From Patiriisocius marinus (GTDB taxonomy: Bacteria; Bacteroidota; Bacteroidia; Flavobacteriales; Flavobacteriaceae), in the NCBI RefSeq assembly GCF_008974325.1, contig NZ_BKCG01000001.1, forward strand, positions 868,001-932,000: DNA of 64,000 nucleotides, in the 5' to 3' direction. Of this stretch, positions 48,315-56,803 are shown in pieces. Under the pieces are notes generated by a model. The model was not told where the DNA came from. It worked only from the letters and a program-made list of their open reading frames with translations, and did not search any database. Position 1 is the stretch's first letter; each line of letters begins with the position of its first letter. A program made the translations under genes and the position numbers.

Positions 48315-49693
48315 TCCTTTGGAGTATTGCCCCCTTTTTTGCGAGGATTAGGTTTTCTGTTTCGGTTGTTAGAAGGAGCACCTCCTTGTTTCTTACTATT
48401 AGGATTAGTGTTTGCTCCTGCAGGTCTTTTTTTACGTGGTGCGGTTGCCTTTTTAGGCGTGCCACCTTTTTTAGGTGTAGCTCCTTTTGCATTTGGCTTT
48501 TGCCCCCCTTGTTTTTTAGGGCGATTGTTGCCTCCACCAGTTCCTGCTGCAACTGGTGTGCGTTTACGATTATTACGTCGCTTGTTGTTTCTAGATTTTT
48601 TAGGTTGATCAAATCGCGTTAAACTGTCCTGTCCTACAACGTTACTGTATAATTCCGCTTCTTTGATCACTACTTCCTCTACATACTCTTCTAAGCTAGC
48701 AACGGTATTTCCTTTTTTATTAATGGCAATAATTTCATTAACCTTCGCTACTTCTAGCGTATGCCAATTCATTCCATCTTTCTCGTAAGCAAACCACATT
48801 AAGCCTTTAAAAATGTCAGTTTTTTGACAAGCTGCAAATCCTTTTTCAGTTTTTAACTTCACATCGGTTCTTGGAAACTCTTTAAGAGCATCCATATACG
48901 TGTCTAACTCATAATTTAAACAACATTTAAGCTTTCCGCATTGTCCTGCAAGTTTTTGAGGATTAAGCGAAAGTTGTTGGTAACGAGCTGCTGAGGTATT
49001 TACAGTTCTAAAATCAGTAAGCCAAGTTGAACAACAAAGCTCACGACCGCAAGATCCAATTCCTCCTAAACGAGCTGCTTCTTGACGGAAACCAATTTGT
49101 TTCATTTCAATCCGCGAATTAAATGTACGTGCAAACTCTTTAATTAATTCTCTAAAGTCTACACGCTCTTCAGCGGTGTAATAAAAAACTACTTTTGAGG
49201 CATCTCCTTGAAATTCTACATCACTAATTTTCATTCGTAATCCTAAGCGAATAGCAATTTCGCGAGAACGTTTTTGAACATCAGCTTCACGATCGCGCAC
49301 AGCTTGCCAGATATCAATATCTTTTTGAGTTGCTTTGCGATAAATTTTAGGAAGTTTTGTAGCGTCAGGATTTTCCTTTTTCTTCTTCATTTGGACTCTA
49401 ACTAGTTCACCCGTTAAGGTTACTTGGCCTATGTCATGTCCAGATTCAGCTTCTGTGGCAACCACATCGCCTATAGAAAGTGAAAGATCACTGTTGTTTT
49501 GATAAAAGTGTTTGCGTCCATTTTTAAAGCGAACTTCAACCCCTGTGTAAGGAGTCATGTTTGCTGGGAGCGCCATATTTGAAAGCCAGTCAAATACTGT
49601 TAGTTTGTTACATCCGTCCGTTCCGCAAGTACCGTTGTTCTTGCATCCCTTAGGTTGTCCATCAGCACCAGAGGCACAGCTTGTACAGCCCAT
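48311..49693 (-). CDS. ricT: PSP1-domain protein RicT with basic C-terminal tail
   Basis: 460-residue homologue of RicT (YaaT), in Bacillus part of the Fe-S Ric complex linked to RNase Y maturation. A cysteine-rich N-terminus (GCTSCASG...GCKNNGTCGTDGC) precedes the PSP1 domain (about 130-330), which has conserved Cys in GSCGRELCCSTWL and GQCGKLKCCLNYEL. The last 95 residues are low complexity, rich in K, R, N, P and G, resembling a disordered nucleic-acid-binding tail. It is translationally coupled to gldH downstream. Confidence 0.92.
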   Translation of the reverse strand: MGCTSCASGADGQPKGCKNNGTCGTDGCNKLTVFDWLSNMALPANMTPYTGVEVRFKNGRKHFYQNNSDLSLSIGDVVATEAESGHDIGQVTLTGELVRVQMKKKKENPDATKLPKIYRKATQKDIDIWQAVRDREADVQKRSREIAIRLGLRMKISDVEFQGDASKVVFYYTAEERVDFRELIKEFARTFNSRIEMKQIGFRQEAARLGGIGSCGRELCCSTWLTDFRTVNTSAARYQQLSLNPQKLAGQCGKLKCCLNYELDTYMDALKEFPRTDVKLKTEKGFAACQKTDIFKGLMWFAYEKDGMNWHTLEVAKVNEIIAINKKGNTVASLEEYVEEVVIKEAELYSNVVGQDSLTRFDQPKKSRNNKRRNNRKRTPVAAGTGGGNNRPKKQGGQKPNAKGATPKKGGTPKKATAPRKKRPAGANTNPNSKKQGGAPSNNRNRKPNPRKKGGNTPKE

Positions 49694-50026
49694 AAATTAT
49701 ATAGTATATAGTGAGGAGAAATAATTTTAATGCAGATGGAGCTTTAAGTGAAAACGGTTAAATTTACTACATAATCTTAATCGTGTAGTTTTCACAGTGT
49801 CAATAAATACGCGACTTAATGACCAAAATTGCTCGACAAACAACATTATTTATTAAAGAATTTCTCTCGAAAAATTAAACAATAATTGTAATAGGTAAAG
49901 GTACTTTTTTAATTCTGAAATTTTAATAATGGTTGCCATTATCTTAAAAACCGATTAATAATGCAGCGGAACAAGTGCTACCGCATTAAAATTTCAGAAT
50001 TAAAACTAACTGTATTTGTAGGAATT
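49694..50026. other. 333-bp intergenic region carrying a structured inverted repeat
   Basis: Between trhO (stop at 50027) and ricT (start at 49693), both on the minus strand. About 210 bp next to ricT shows nothing I can assign. The remaining part is the 99-bp inverted-repeat element listed separately. Confidence 0.6.
49907..50005. repeat. 99-bp element with perfect 21-bp terminal inverted repeats
   Basis: The 21-bp arms at 49907-49927 and 49985-50005 are exact reverse complements and contain TTCTGAAATTTTAAT. Between them are two smaller hairpins: AATGG-TTG-CCATT at 49928-49940 and GCGG/CCGC at 49966-49969 with 49981-49984. The whole folds into a branched structure. It could be a MITE-like or REP-like element or a large terminator for trhO; there is no ORF. 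Confidence 0.75.
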
Positions 50027-51058
50027 TTACTTTTTAAACTTCAGTTTTTCAGACCTTCCTTTTTTGAATATTTTGTTACTGTTATGAGTTCCTGCACGTA
50101 ATGCTTTTTGTTCTTCAAACGGAAGTTTAATAACTTCTTGACATTCTGTTGAGCAACAATTATCCATTGTTTTTGCACATTCTTCACATTGAATAAATAG
50201 TAAATGGCAGGCTTCGTTTTCGCAATTTGTGTGGTTATCGCAAGCCGTTCCACATTGATGGCACTGTGCAATTACATCATCTGTAATACGCTCGCCACGA
50301 CGATGATCAAAAACAAAATTTTTCCCAATAAACTTGTTGTCAAGTCCTTTGTTTTCTACTTGTCTGGCGTATTCAATAATTCCACCTTCTAGTTGGAATA
50401 CATTTTTAAATCCTTTATGTTTATAATAAGCACTCGCTTTTTCGCATCGAATTCCACCGGTGCAATACATTACTAGTTTCTTTTCTTCTTTGTGGTCTTT
50501 TAGTTGTTCTTCAATAATATCTAACGAATCTCTAAAAGTATCTACATCTGGTGTAACGGCATTTTTAAAATGACCAATTTCACTTTCGTAGTGATTTCGC
50601 ATATCTACAAGTACGGTATTTGGATCTTCAATAAGGGCATTAAAAGCTTCAGCGTCTACGTGGATTCCTTTATTTCGAACATCAAAAGTTTCGTCGTTTA
50701 ATCCATCTGCAACAATTTTATTGCGCACTTTCACTTTCAGTTTTAAAAACGATTTTAGATCGTGTTCAATAGCGATGTTTAGGCGAACATCTTCAAGAAA
50801 ATAAATGCCGTCTAAAAACTCCTTAAAAGCTTCAAATTGATTTGCAGGAAGTGATAGTTGGGCATTGATACCTTCGTTTGCTACATAGATACGTCCTAGT
50901 ACCTGAAGTTCGTTCCACTTAATAAATAGGTGGTTTCTAAAAAGTTCTGGATTGCCAATTTTGGCATATTGATAGAAAGAGAGCGTCAAGCGGTCTTGTC
51001 CCGCTTCTTCGAGCAAAGCTGCTCGCTCTTTCGCGCTTAAGGTATTGTACAGTTGCAT
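50027..51058 (-). CDS. trhO: tRNA uridine(34) hydroxylase TrhO
   Basis: Rhodanese-family protein that hydroxylates U34 of certain tRNAs in bacteria (formerly YceA). An N-terminal UPF0176-type domain (about residues 20-120) is followed by a rhodanese domain with the active Cys in LVMYCTGGIRCEKASAYY near 200, and a cysteine-rich C-terminal zinc-like region (CHQCGTACDNHTNCENEAC). The 343-residue length is usual. It is divergent from the short T9SS-like ORF. Confidence 0.93.
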   Translation of the reverse strand: MQLYNTLSAKERAALLEEAGQDRLTLSFYQYAKIGNPELFRNHLFIKWNELQVLGRIYVANEGINAQLSLPANQFEAFKEFLDGIYFLEDVRLNIAIEHDLKSFLKLKVKVRNKIVADGLNDETFDVRNKGIHVDAEAFNALIEDPNTVLVDMRNHYESEIGHFKNAVTPDVDTFRDSLDIIEEQLKDHKEEKKLVMYCTGGIRCEKASAYYKHKGFKNVFQLEGGIIEYARQVENKGLDNKFIGKNFVFDHRRGERITDDVIAQCHQCGTACDNHTNCENEACHLLFIQCEECAKTMDNCCSTECQEVIKLPFEEQKALRAGTHNSNKIFKKGRSEKLKFKK

Positions 51059-51106
51059 GCTATACTGGTTTAAGGTTGAAAAATTATTTTGAAATATTCT
51101 AGACTA

Positions 51107-51114
51107 CAAAAATA
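51107..51114 (-). promoter_or_regulatory. promoter of trhO
   Basis: TAttTTTG on the minus strand, 48 bp before the ATG at 51058. Confidence 0.45.
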
Positions 51115-51150
51115 GGGAAAATGAGTTTAATCTTCCACTGGGGTTGGTTT

Positions 51151-51168
51151 TATATATATATATATATA
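51151..51168. repeat. (TA)9 dinucleotide repeat
   Basis: Nine uninterrupted TA units lie 42 bp before the ATG at 51211. Dinucleotide tracts can change length during replication and would alter promoter spacing. Confidence 0.9.
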
Positions 51169-51210
51169 TTGTACGATGTAAACTTCCCATGCTCTTTTAA
51201 ATTATCAATT

Positions 51211-51399
51211 ATGAAAAGATCAACGTTACTTCTTTTAATGATTGTGGGTACTCAAAATAGTACTTCTAATAATTATATTCTAGATACGCAACAAACATCC
51301 ATAAATATTGACGTTTCTACCTATGAAAATGGTGTGTATGCAATTGCATTAGTGTGTGACAGTGAGATTGTAGCCTCAAAAAACCTTTTTAAAAATTAA
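51211..51399 (+). pseudogene. remnant of a T9SS-secreted protein
   Basis: 62-residue ORF. The first 13 residues (MKRSTLLLLMIVG) resemble a signal peptide, and the last 34 (INIDVSTYENGVYAIALVCD... ending in KNLFKN) have the beta-strand pattern of a T9SS C-terminal sorting domain. There is no room for a passenger domain between them, so it looks like an internally deleted gene. An upstream in-frame ATG at 51121 adds a tyrosine/isoleucine run translated from the TA repeat and is not convincing. It may be cotranscribed with the next gene, 5 bp away. Confidence 0.45.
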
Positions 51400-51404
51400 T
51401 TAAT

Positions 51405-52103
51405 ATGAAAAATCTAATATTATTAGCTTGGGTGTTTATAAGCACTCAAGTTTTAGCACAAGACCCACAGCTTTTTGAAGATACGTGGTACTTACAAAAA
51501 CTGACCATAAGTGATATGGGTTATTTCCCACCAAATAACTCAAATCCTATAACGGAACATATTTTTTTTGAGAATGATATGATATTCGAAACAGGGTATT
51601 GTGATGGTTTAGTTTGTGAGATAATTTTTAATACTGATAGTAGCTTCAATATAAATGGATTTACAGAATTAGGTTTTGGCTGTAACCACCCAGACGATAA
51701 CGACTTTCATGTTATTTATTTTGATTATTTAGAAGAGCATTTAGATGGGGCTAATCCTTACTCCTATGAAATAACAACTGACAACGGCATTCGTTTTTTA
51801 GAGTTTACAAATGCAAATGGTAACAAAGCGCTGTATGCAAACCAACTGTTAAATACCAATGAACAACAGTTAGAAAATGTTGTTTTATACCCTAACCCTG
51901 TAAAAAATGAACTATACCTGAAAACAGTTGCTGTCATTGATCAACTAAAAATTTATAGTATTACAGGGCAATTAGTAAAACAACAAACATCATTTACAGA
52001 TAAGGTGTCGATTAATACGGAAGATTTAATAGCAGGGGTTTATTTTGTAAAGATAACAACAAACGAAGGTCTAGTTTCTACGCATAAAATTATCAAAGAG
52101 TAA
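51405..52103 (+). CDS. secreted protein with T9SS type A sorting domain
   Basis: 232 residues: signal peptide (residues 1-19, ending VLAQ), a passenger of about 130 residues with a lipocalin-like opening (LFEDTWYLQKLTI) and two Cys in ETGYCDGLVCEI, then a sorting domain starting near VVLYPNPVKNELYLK and ending with the KIIKE tail. The passenger fold is not one I can name with confidence. It follows the T9SS remnant by 5 bp and ends at a hairpin. Confidence 0.85.
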   Translation: MKNLILLAWVFISTQVLAQDPQLFEDTWYLQKLTISDMGYFPPNNSNPITEHIFFENDMIFETGYCDGLVCEIIFNTDSSFNINGFTELGFGCNHPDDNDFHVIYFDYLEEHLDGANPYSYEITTDNGIRFLEFTNANGNKALYANQLLNTNEQQLENVVLYPNPVKNELYLKTVAVIDQLKIYSITGQLVKQQTSFTDKVSINTEDLIAGVYFVKITTNEGLVSTHKIIKE

Positions 52104-52120
52104 ATTAATGTCTATAATTT

Positions 52121-52154
52121 AAAATGCGTCTTCTTCAACAAAGATGCATTTTTT
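52121..52154 (+). terminator. terminator after the T9SS protein gene
   Basis: AAAATGC...GCATTTTTT hairpin followed by a T tract, about 17 bp after the stop codon. Confidence 0.6.
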
Positions 52155-52195
52155 GTGGAAAATATCCATAATTAGGAAATATTCCAAATTAGTTA

Positions 52196-52203
52196 TATAT
52201 TTG
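52196..52203 (+). promoter_or_regulatory. possible promoter of recA
   Basis: TAtaTTTG lies 123 bp upstream of the recA ATG, which predicts a leader of roughly 115 bases. No LexA-type box is obvious. Confidence 0.45.
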
Positions 52204-52326
52204 TGCACAAGAAAATTAAAAATACTTGTTGATAATTTACCATTTCAAGGAATAGTTATTATTGCCTTTCGGTTTTTGAAACAGTATTTTTAAACTTTTA
52301 AATTTTACATATAAATATATAGATAC

Positions 52327-53352
52327 ATGGCAGCAGATAAGTCAGATAAAGAAAAAGATGCTAAATTAAAAGCATTGAAACTTACGCTTGATAAACTTGA
52401 TAAAACGTACGGAAAAGGAACCGTAATGAAAATGGGTGATAAGCCTGTAGTGGAGGTAGATGTTATACCTTCAGGTTCATTAGGTCTAGATGTTGCATTA
52501 GGAGTTGGAGGATATCCAAGAGGGCGTGTAATTGAAATATACGGTCCAGAATCTTCAGGTAAAACAACATTAACTATTCACGCAATTGCTGAAGCTCAAA
52601 AGAAAGGTGGTATTGCCGCTTTTATTGATGCTGAGCACGCTTTCGATCCAGATTATGCAAAAAACCTTGGCGTTGATATTGAAAACTTAATAATTTCTCA
52701 GCCAGATAATGGAGAGCAAGCATTAGAGATTGCAGATAATTTAATTCGTTCAGGTGCAATTGATATTATTGTAATTGACTCGGTTGCCGCTTTGACTCCA
52801 AAAAGTGAAATTGAGGGTGAAATGGGAGATAGTAAAATGGGGCTTCATGCACGTTTAATGTCTCAAGCATTACGTAAACTTACGGGTTCTATTTCAAAGA
52901 CAAATTGTACAGTAATTTTCATTAACCAATTACGTGAAAAAATTGGTGTGATGTTCGGGAATCCTGAAACTACAACAGGAGGTAACGCACTTAAATTTTA
53001 CGCTTCAGTACGTTTAGATATACGCCGTTCAACTCAAATTAAAGACACTAACAGTAATGTTATGGGTAACAAAACCCGTGTTAAAGTGGTAAAAAATAAA
53101 GTAGCACCACCATTTAAAACGGTTGAGTTTGATATAATGTACGGGAAAGGAGTTTCTAAAGTAGGAGAAATAATTGATCTTGGTGTTGATTTTGAAATCA
53201 TTAATAAAGCAGGATCTTGGTTTAGCTATGACGATACAAAACTAGGGCAAGGTAGAGATGCTGTTAAAAATTTATTACTAGACAATCCAGATTTAATGGA
53301 GGAGTTAGAAATTAAAATTAAGGACAGCATTAAAGCATTAGCTGAGAGTTAA
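52327..53352 (+). CDS. recA: recombinase RecA
   Basis: ATP-dependent strand-exchange protein for homologous recombination and repair. Walker A is [14 protein letters not shown] near residue 73, Walker [14 protein letters not shown] near 148, loop L1 [10 protein letters not shown], and loop L2 [21 protein letters not shown] near 200. 341 aa, normal length. It stands alone between terminators. Confidence 0.98.
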   Translation: MAADKSDKEKDAKLKALKLTLDKLDKTYGKGTVMKMGDKPVVEVDVIPSGSLGLDVALGVGGYPRGRVIEIYGPESSGKTTLTIHAIAEAQKKGGIAAFIDAEHAFDPDYAKNLGVDIENLIISQPDNGEQALEIADNLIRSGAIDIIVIDSVAALTPKSEIEGEMGDSKMGLHARLMSQALRKLTGSISKTNCTVIFINQLREKIGVMFGNPETTTGGNALKFYASVRLDIRRSTQIKDTNSNVMGNKTRVKVVKNKVAPPFKTVEFDIMYGKGVSKVGEIIDLGVDFEIINKAGSWFSYDDTKLGQGRDAVKNLLLDNPDLMEELEIKIKDSIKALAES

Positions 53353-53371
53353 AAAAATGCACAATTTTTAT

Positions 53372-53411
53372 AACTTCGGAAATACTAAGAACCCTTAGCA
53401 TTTCCGAAGTT
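53372..53411. terminator. terminator of recA
   Basis: Perfect 12-bp stem (53372-53383 with 53400-53411), extended by CTAAG/TTAG pairing in the upper stem, followed by TTTTTGTTTT. The stem includes ACTTCGGAAAT in both orientations. Confidence 0.9.
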
Positions 53412-53530
53412 TTTGTTTTAGTGAAATTATTTAAAACCTTACTTGTATTTATGCCTCATAGCAATTGACTCCTTTTTTGATGCTAAATAATCTTTTAGTG
53501 TTTTAATACTAAATGTTTAATTAGAACTGT

Positions 53531-53538
53531 TAACTTTG
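53531..53538 (+). promoter_or_regulatory. promoter of the ECF sigma factor operon
   Basis: TAacTTTG matches the housekeeping consensus and would give a leader of about 135 bases before the TTG start at 53680. Confidence 0.5.
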
Positions 53539-53679
53539 GGTAACTAACCAAAATACCAACAACCTGAACGCAACCCTCTTCATATTCAAGCATCTACTTG
53601 CTGTAGAAACCAAGGTTGTTATGGTTCAGGCACGTCTATTTAAGGCTTGTTTTGTAATTGTTAAACCAACGTACTACGC

Positions 53680-54213
53680 TTGACTTTAGAGGAACTCATA
53701 CACGGTTGTAAACAGAAGGACGCTAGGGCACAAGGTGAATTATACAAGCGCTACAGTGGCGTATTGTTCTCTATTTGCTTGCGCTATTCCCCTAATAAAA
53801 CTGAGGCTGAGGATAATTTGCAGGATGCGTTTATAACGATATTTAATAAAGCAGAACAATTTAAAGACAAAGGTTCTTTTGAAGGATGGATAAAACGAAT
53901 TACCGTAAACACTGTTCTTCAGAAATACCGAAAACAAAAGGTTTTTGATATTAAAGATGAAGGACAAATTGAGGATACAATTGATGATGACATTGTTGAT
54001 GAAGGATTGCCGTTAGATTATCTTTTAGGAATTATCCAAGAATTACCAGATCAATATAGGTTGGTTTTTTCAATGTATGTTATGGATGGTTATTCTCACA
54101 AAGAAATAGGCGAAATGTTAGGTATTAGTAACGGTACGTCTAAATCTAATCTAGCCAGAGCTAGAGGAATATTAAAAACAAAAATAGAGGCCTATAGGTC
54201 TCAACAAGAGTAG
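53680..54213 (+). CDS. ECF-type RNA polymerase sigma factor
   Basis: 177-residue extracytoplasmic-function sigma factor. Region 2 (YSPNKTEAEDNLQDAFITIFNKAEQFKDKGSFEGWIKRI) spans about residues 35-80, and region 4 (LPDQYRLVFSMYVMDGYSHKEIGEMLGISNGTSKSNLARAR) about 120-165. The start is TTG at 53680: the frame has a stop at 53662 and no other start before region 2. The next gene, a predicted dual-membrane anti-sigma protein, follows after 19 bp and is very likely its regulator. Confidence 0.92.
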   Translation: MTLEELIHGCKQKDARAQGELYKRYSGVLFSICLRYSPNKTEAEDNLQDAFITIFNKAEQFKDKGSFEGWIKRITVNTVLQKYRKQKVFDIKDEGQIEDTIDDDIVDEGLPLDYLLGIIQELPDQYRLVFSMYVMDGYSHKEIGEMLGISNGTSKSNLARARGILKTKIEAYRSQQE

Positions 54214-54232
54214 GTTTGAGTATAAAGTAACA

Positions 54233-55834
54233 ATGAGTAACAAAAAAAACATAGATCAACTTTTTAAGGAGCGCTTCAAGAATCATGAAGTAGCACCTGC
54301 TCCGCAAGTTTGGGAAAATATCCAAGCGGCAATGCGTGAGGAAAAGAAAGATCGAAAAGTAATTCCACTTTGGTGGAAAGTAGGAGGAGTCGCAGCTTTG
54401 CTAGCGATTCTATTTACTATTGGCTCAACTGTTTTCAATACGAATGAAACAAATAGTTTAGTAAAACAAACCAACGAGATTGAAAAAGCAGCTAATGATA
54501 TCTCTCCTCAAATAGATACGGAGAAAGAATTTACGACTACCAATAACGCTATAGAAGTTGCAGAAAAATCGACTAAAGATTCTCAAAATGAGCAAGAAGG
54601 TAATGCGGCGACTAATTTAAACGCAACTGCTGTACAGCAGAATAGTACTCAAGTTGTTTCAGAACATGTGAATGAACAACGCAATTCTCATAAAGATGAT
54701 TTTAAAAGAAACAACAGTTTTTCTAAGCGGAATGAATCTACAACAATTGCTAAAAACGAATCAAATTCAGTTATAAACAACAATTCTTCTAATCGTATAA
54801 ATCATTCTAATAGTATTCCAGCGCCTAAAATAAACAGAATTGTTTTAGATAAAAACGCATCTTCTTCTACGGTATCAAAAGAAGTAATTGCTCAGACTAC
54901 CCAAAGTGAAATGACAGTAATTAAAAATAAATCTTCTGAAATTAGCAAACCAAGTACAGCTATAAATTCAGATAACGCTATTGCTTCTGAAGCAGAAGTA
55001 GCTAAAACATCTACTATTTCAGAAGGAAAAAAGCAATCAATTTTTGATGCTATTGAAGAACAAAAAGCAGTAACAAATAGCGAAGAAGCTGTTGCTGTTA
55101 AAGATGTTCCTTCAGATAGGTGGGAGGTAGCTCCTAACTTTGCTCCGGTATATTACAATACATTAACAGAAGGATCTTCCATAGACGGAAGTTTTGCAGA
55201 TAACAGTCAAAGTGGTGATGTAAACATTAGTTACGGTGTTGCTGTTAGTTATGCTGTGAGTAATCGTTTAAGTATTCGGTCTGGAATAAACAATGTGAAT
55301 TTAGGCTACAGTACTGGTGGGTTAGAACTTGGTGAAGGTGATACTAACGCAGCATTGAGAAATATAAATTATAATGGAAGTGGCCAAGTAATTATACCTC
55401 AGGATGAGGGTACTTTCGCTTCTCAGAACAATAAAGAAGGGTTTGGGAATATTACACCAAAATCTACTAATGGCGAAGCATTTATAAATCAAAATATTAC
55501 TTATTACGAAGTGCCTTTAGAACTTAAATATTCACTTTTTAACACAAAACTTGGAGTGAATGTAATAGGTGGATTGAGCACGCTCTTTTTAGGAGATAAT
55601 GAAATAACAGTAAGTGCAGGAGATTTTAGTGAAACTTTAGGGGAAGCTAATAATCTTTCAAATGTGAGTTTTTCTACAAATGTAGGGCTTGGATTTGATT
55701 ATAAATTTTCTGAAAAATTTAAGTTTAATGTTGAACCTATGTTCAAATATCAACTTAATCCTTATACGGATAGCAGTGTTAATTTCCAGCCATACTATGT
55801 TGGTGTTTACACTGGATTGAGTTATAAGTTTTAA
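54233..55834 (+). CDS. dual-membrane anti-sigma/outer-membrane beta-barrel protein
   Basis: 533 residues with an unusual order. Residues 1-43 form a cytoplasmic, charged anti-sigma-like segment (LFKERFKNHEVAPAPQVWENIQAAM); 46-67 form one inner-membrane helix (WWKVGGVAALLAILFTIG). About 68-295 is a low-complexity linker rich in S, N, T, E, K and Q, and about 296-533 is a C-terminal outer-membrane beta-barrel (alternating strands, final residues LSYKF). There is no signal peptidase site. The protein would span both membranes, with the linker crossing the periplasm. This is the layout described for Dma anti-sigma proteins of Bacteroides thetaiotaomicron (from memory), which control outer-membrane vesicle formation. 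The gene is 19 bp after the sigma factor. Confidence 0.8.
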   Translation: MSNKKNIDQLFKERFKNHEVAPAPQVWENIQAAMREEKKDRKVIPLWWKVGGVAALLAILFTIGSTVFNTNETNSLVKQTNEIEKAANDISPQIDTEKEFTTTNNAIEVAEKSTKDSQNEQEGNAATNLNATAVQQNSTQVVSEHVNEQRNSHKDDFKRNNSFSKRNESTTIAKNESNSVINNNSSNRINHSNSIPAPKINRIVLDKNASSSTVSKEVIAQTTQSEMTVIKNKSSEISKPSTAINSDNAIASEAEVAKTSTISEGKKQSIFDAIEEQKAVTNSEEAVAVKDVPSDRWEVAPNFAPVYYNTLTEGSSIDGSFADNSQSGDVNISYGVAVSYAVSNRLSIRSGINNVNLGYSTGGLELGEGDTNAALRNINYNGSGQVIIPQDEGTFASQNNKEGFGNITPKSTNGEAFINQNITYYEVPLELKYSLFNTKLGVNVIGGLSTLFLGDNEITVSAGDFSETLGEANNLSNVSFSTNVGLGFDYKFSEKFKFNVEPMFKYQLNPYTDSSVNFQPYYVGVYTGLSYKF

Positions 55835-55897
55835 TTTGATAGTTATGTAGGTATAGGTTATTTTAATTGGTAACCGTTCTATTTTTTAGAACTATAC

Positions 55898-55929
55898 AAA
55901 ACCATCTTATCGCCATGAGGTGGTTTTTT
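55898..55929. terminator. terminator between convergent genes
   Basis: AAAACCATCT pairs with AGGTGGTTTT (one G-T pair), followed by a T tract, between the barrel gene and plsC. Confidence 0.7.
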
Positions 55930-55941
55930 TATACCGAAATA

Positions 55942-56682
55942 TTAAGCCATACTAGGATTGTTAAGCTCCGTTAAAATAACAGTTCTTACCTCTTCTTTTA
56001 AAGCACGCTTATCTTTTCCTTTTGAAGGAATAAGCTTATGAACTTTAGCACGCATTTTACCTGGAGTTCCACTAAAGAATATATACGGGAACCGCTTTTT
56101 ATTGTCGTGAAACGTCATTGGAGCAATAGGTAAATCGTGATCTGTTGCTAATCTAAAAGCGCCATCTTTAAAGGTGTCTAGTACAATACTCATATCATCA
56201 GGAACGCCACCTTCGGGGAAAATACAGATACTAAACCCTTGATTAAGTCTAGCTTGTGCACTTTGAAACACTTCGTGACGACTTTTAGGGTTTTTACGGT
56301 CAACTAATATGCAAGTACGTTTATAGAAAAAACCAAAAAGTGGAATTTTAGATAATTCTTTTTTACCAACAAAAACAAAAGGATTTTTTACCAGATAAAG
56401 CATTAGCATAATGTCTGTCATACTCGTGTGGTTTGAAACAAACATGTAACTTTTTCCTTTCTCGTACGTTGTGTCTCTCTTAATTTTTGGGATAAATCCC
56501 ATTCCAAATAAAATTACTGTTGCCCAAACGCGCGCTAGTTTAAAAAATGCTCCATACCATTCTTTTTTTAGAATAGAGATTAGTAAAAAAGGAAACATAA
56601 TGAGTATAGGGACTGCAAGAAGGATATAGAACCAAATTCTATAGAGTACATACCAAGGATATAACAAATACTTCATACGCAT
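55942..56682 (-). CDS. plsC: 1-acyl-sn-glycerol-3-phosphate acyltransferase
   Basis: Membrane enzyme that makes phosphatidic acid from lysophosphatidic acid. The catalytic HX4D motif is in VSNHTSMTDIML near residue 80, and the substrate motif CIFPEGGVPDD near 155. An N-terminal hydrophobic region spans about residues 10-60. The frame allows TTG at 56685 and ATGs at 56682 and 56676; the first ATG is given. Confidence 0.9.
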   Translation of the reverse strand: MRMKYLLYPWYVLYRIWFYILLAVPILIMFPFLLISILKKEWYGAFFKLARVWATVILFGMGFIPKIKRDTTYEKGKSYMFVSNHTSMTDIMLMLYLVKNPFVFVGKKELSKIPLFGFFYKRTCILVDRKNPKSRHEVFQSAQARLNQGFSICIFPEGGVPDDMSIVLDTFKDGAFRLATDHDLPIAPMTFHDNKKRFPYIFFSGTPGKMRAKVHKLIPSKGKDKRALKEEVRTVILTELNNPSMA

Positions 56683-56723
56683 CAAAAATAGTCATTTGAC
56701 TAATGCTAATGCATCAAAAAAAG

Positions 56724-56731
56724 TAACTTTG
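56724..56731 (+). promoter_or_regulatory. promoter of trpS
   Basis: TAacTTTG, 72 bp upstream of the trpS ATG. Confidence 0.5.
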
Positions 56732-56803
56732 TAATTAGTTTTAGATTAATTAATAGTAACACCCTCATAGTAATATAGAGGAGCGTCGAAACAAAGACAA
56801 ATA

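Larger units (their letters stand above)
53353..53679. other. intergenic region between recA and the sigma factor
   Basis: Holds the recA terminator (53372-53411), a TAacTTTG promoter at 53531-53538 and a leader of about 135 bases with possible pairing between AACAACC/CCTGAAC (53559-53569) and GGTTGTT (53614-53620)/GTTCAGG (53624-53630). Confidence 0.5.

Noticed and set aside
48327-48622. Two overlapping hydrophobic ORFs antisense to ricT
   Set aside because: They arise from the low-complexity basic tail of ricT read backwards and show no family features.
52204-52326. Riboswitch or LexA box before recA
   Set aside because: The ~115-base leader shows only weak pairings and no recognisable consensus.
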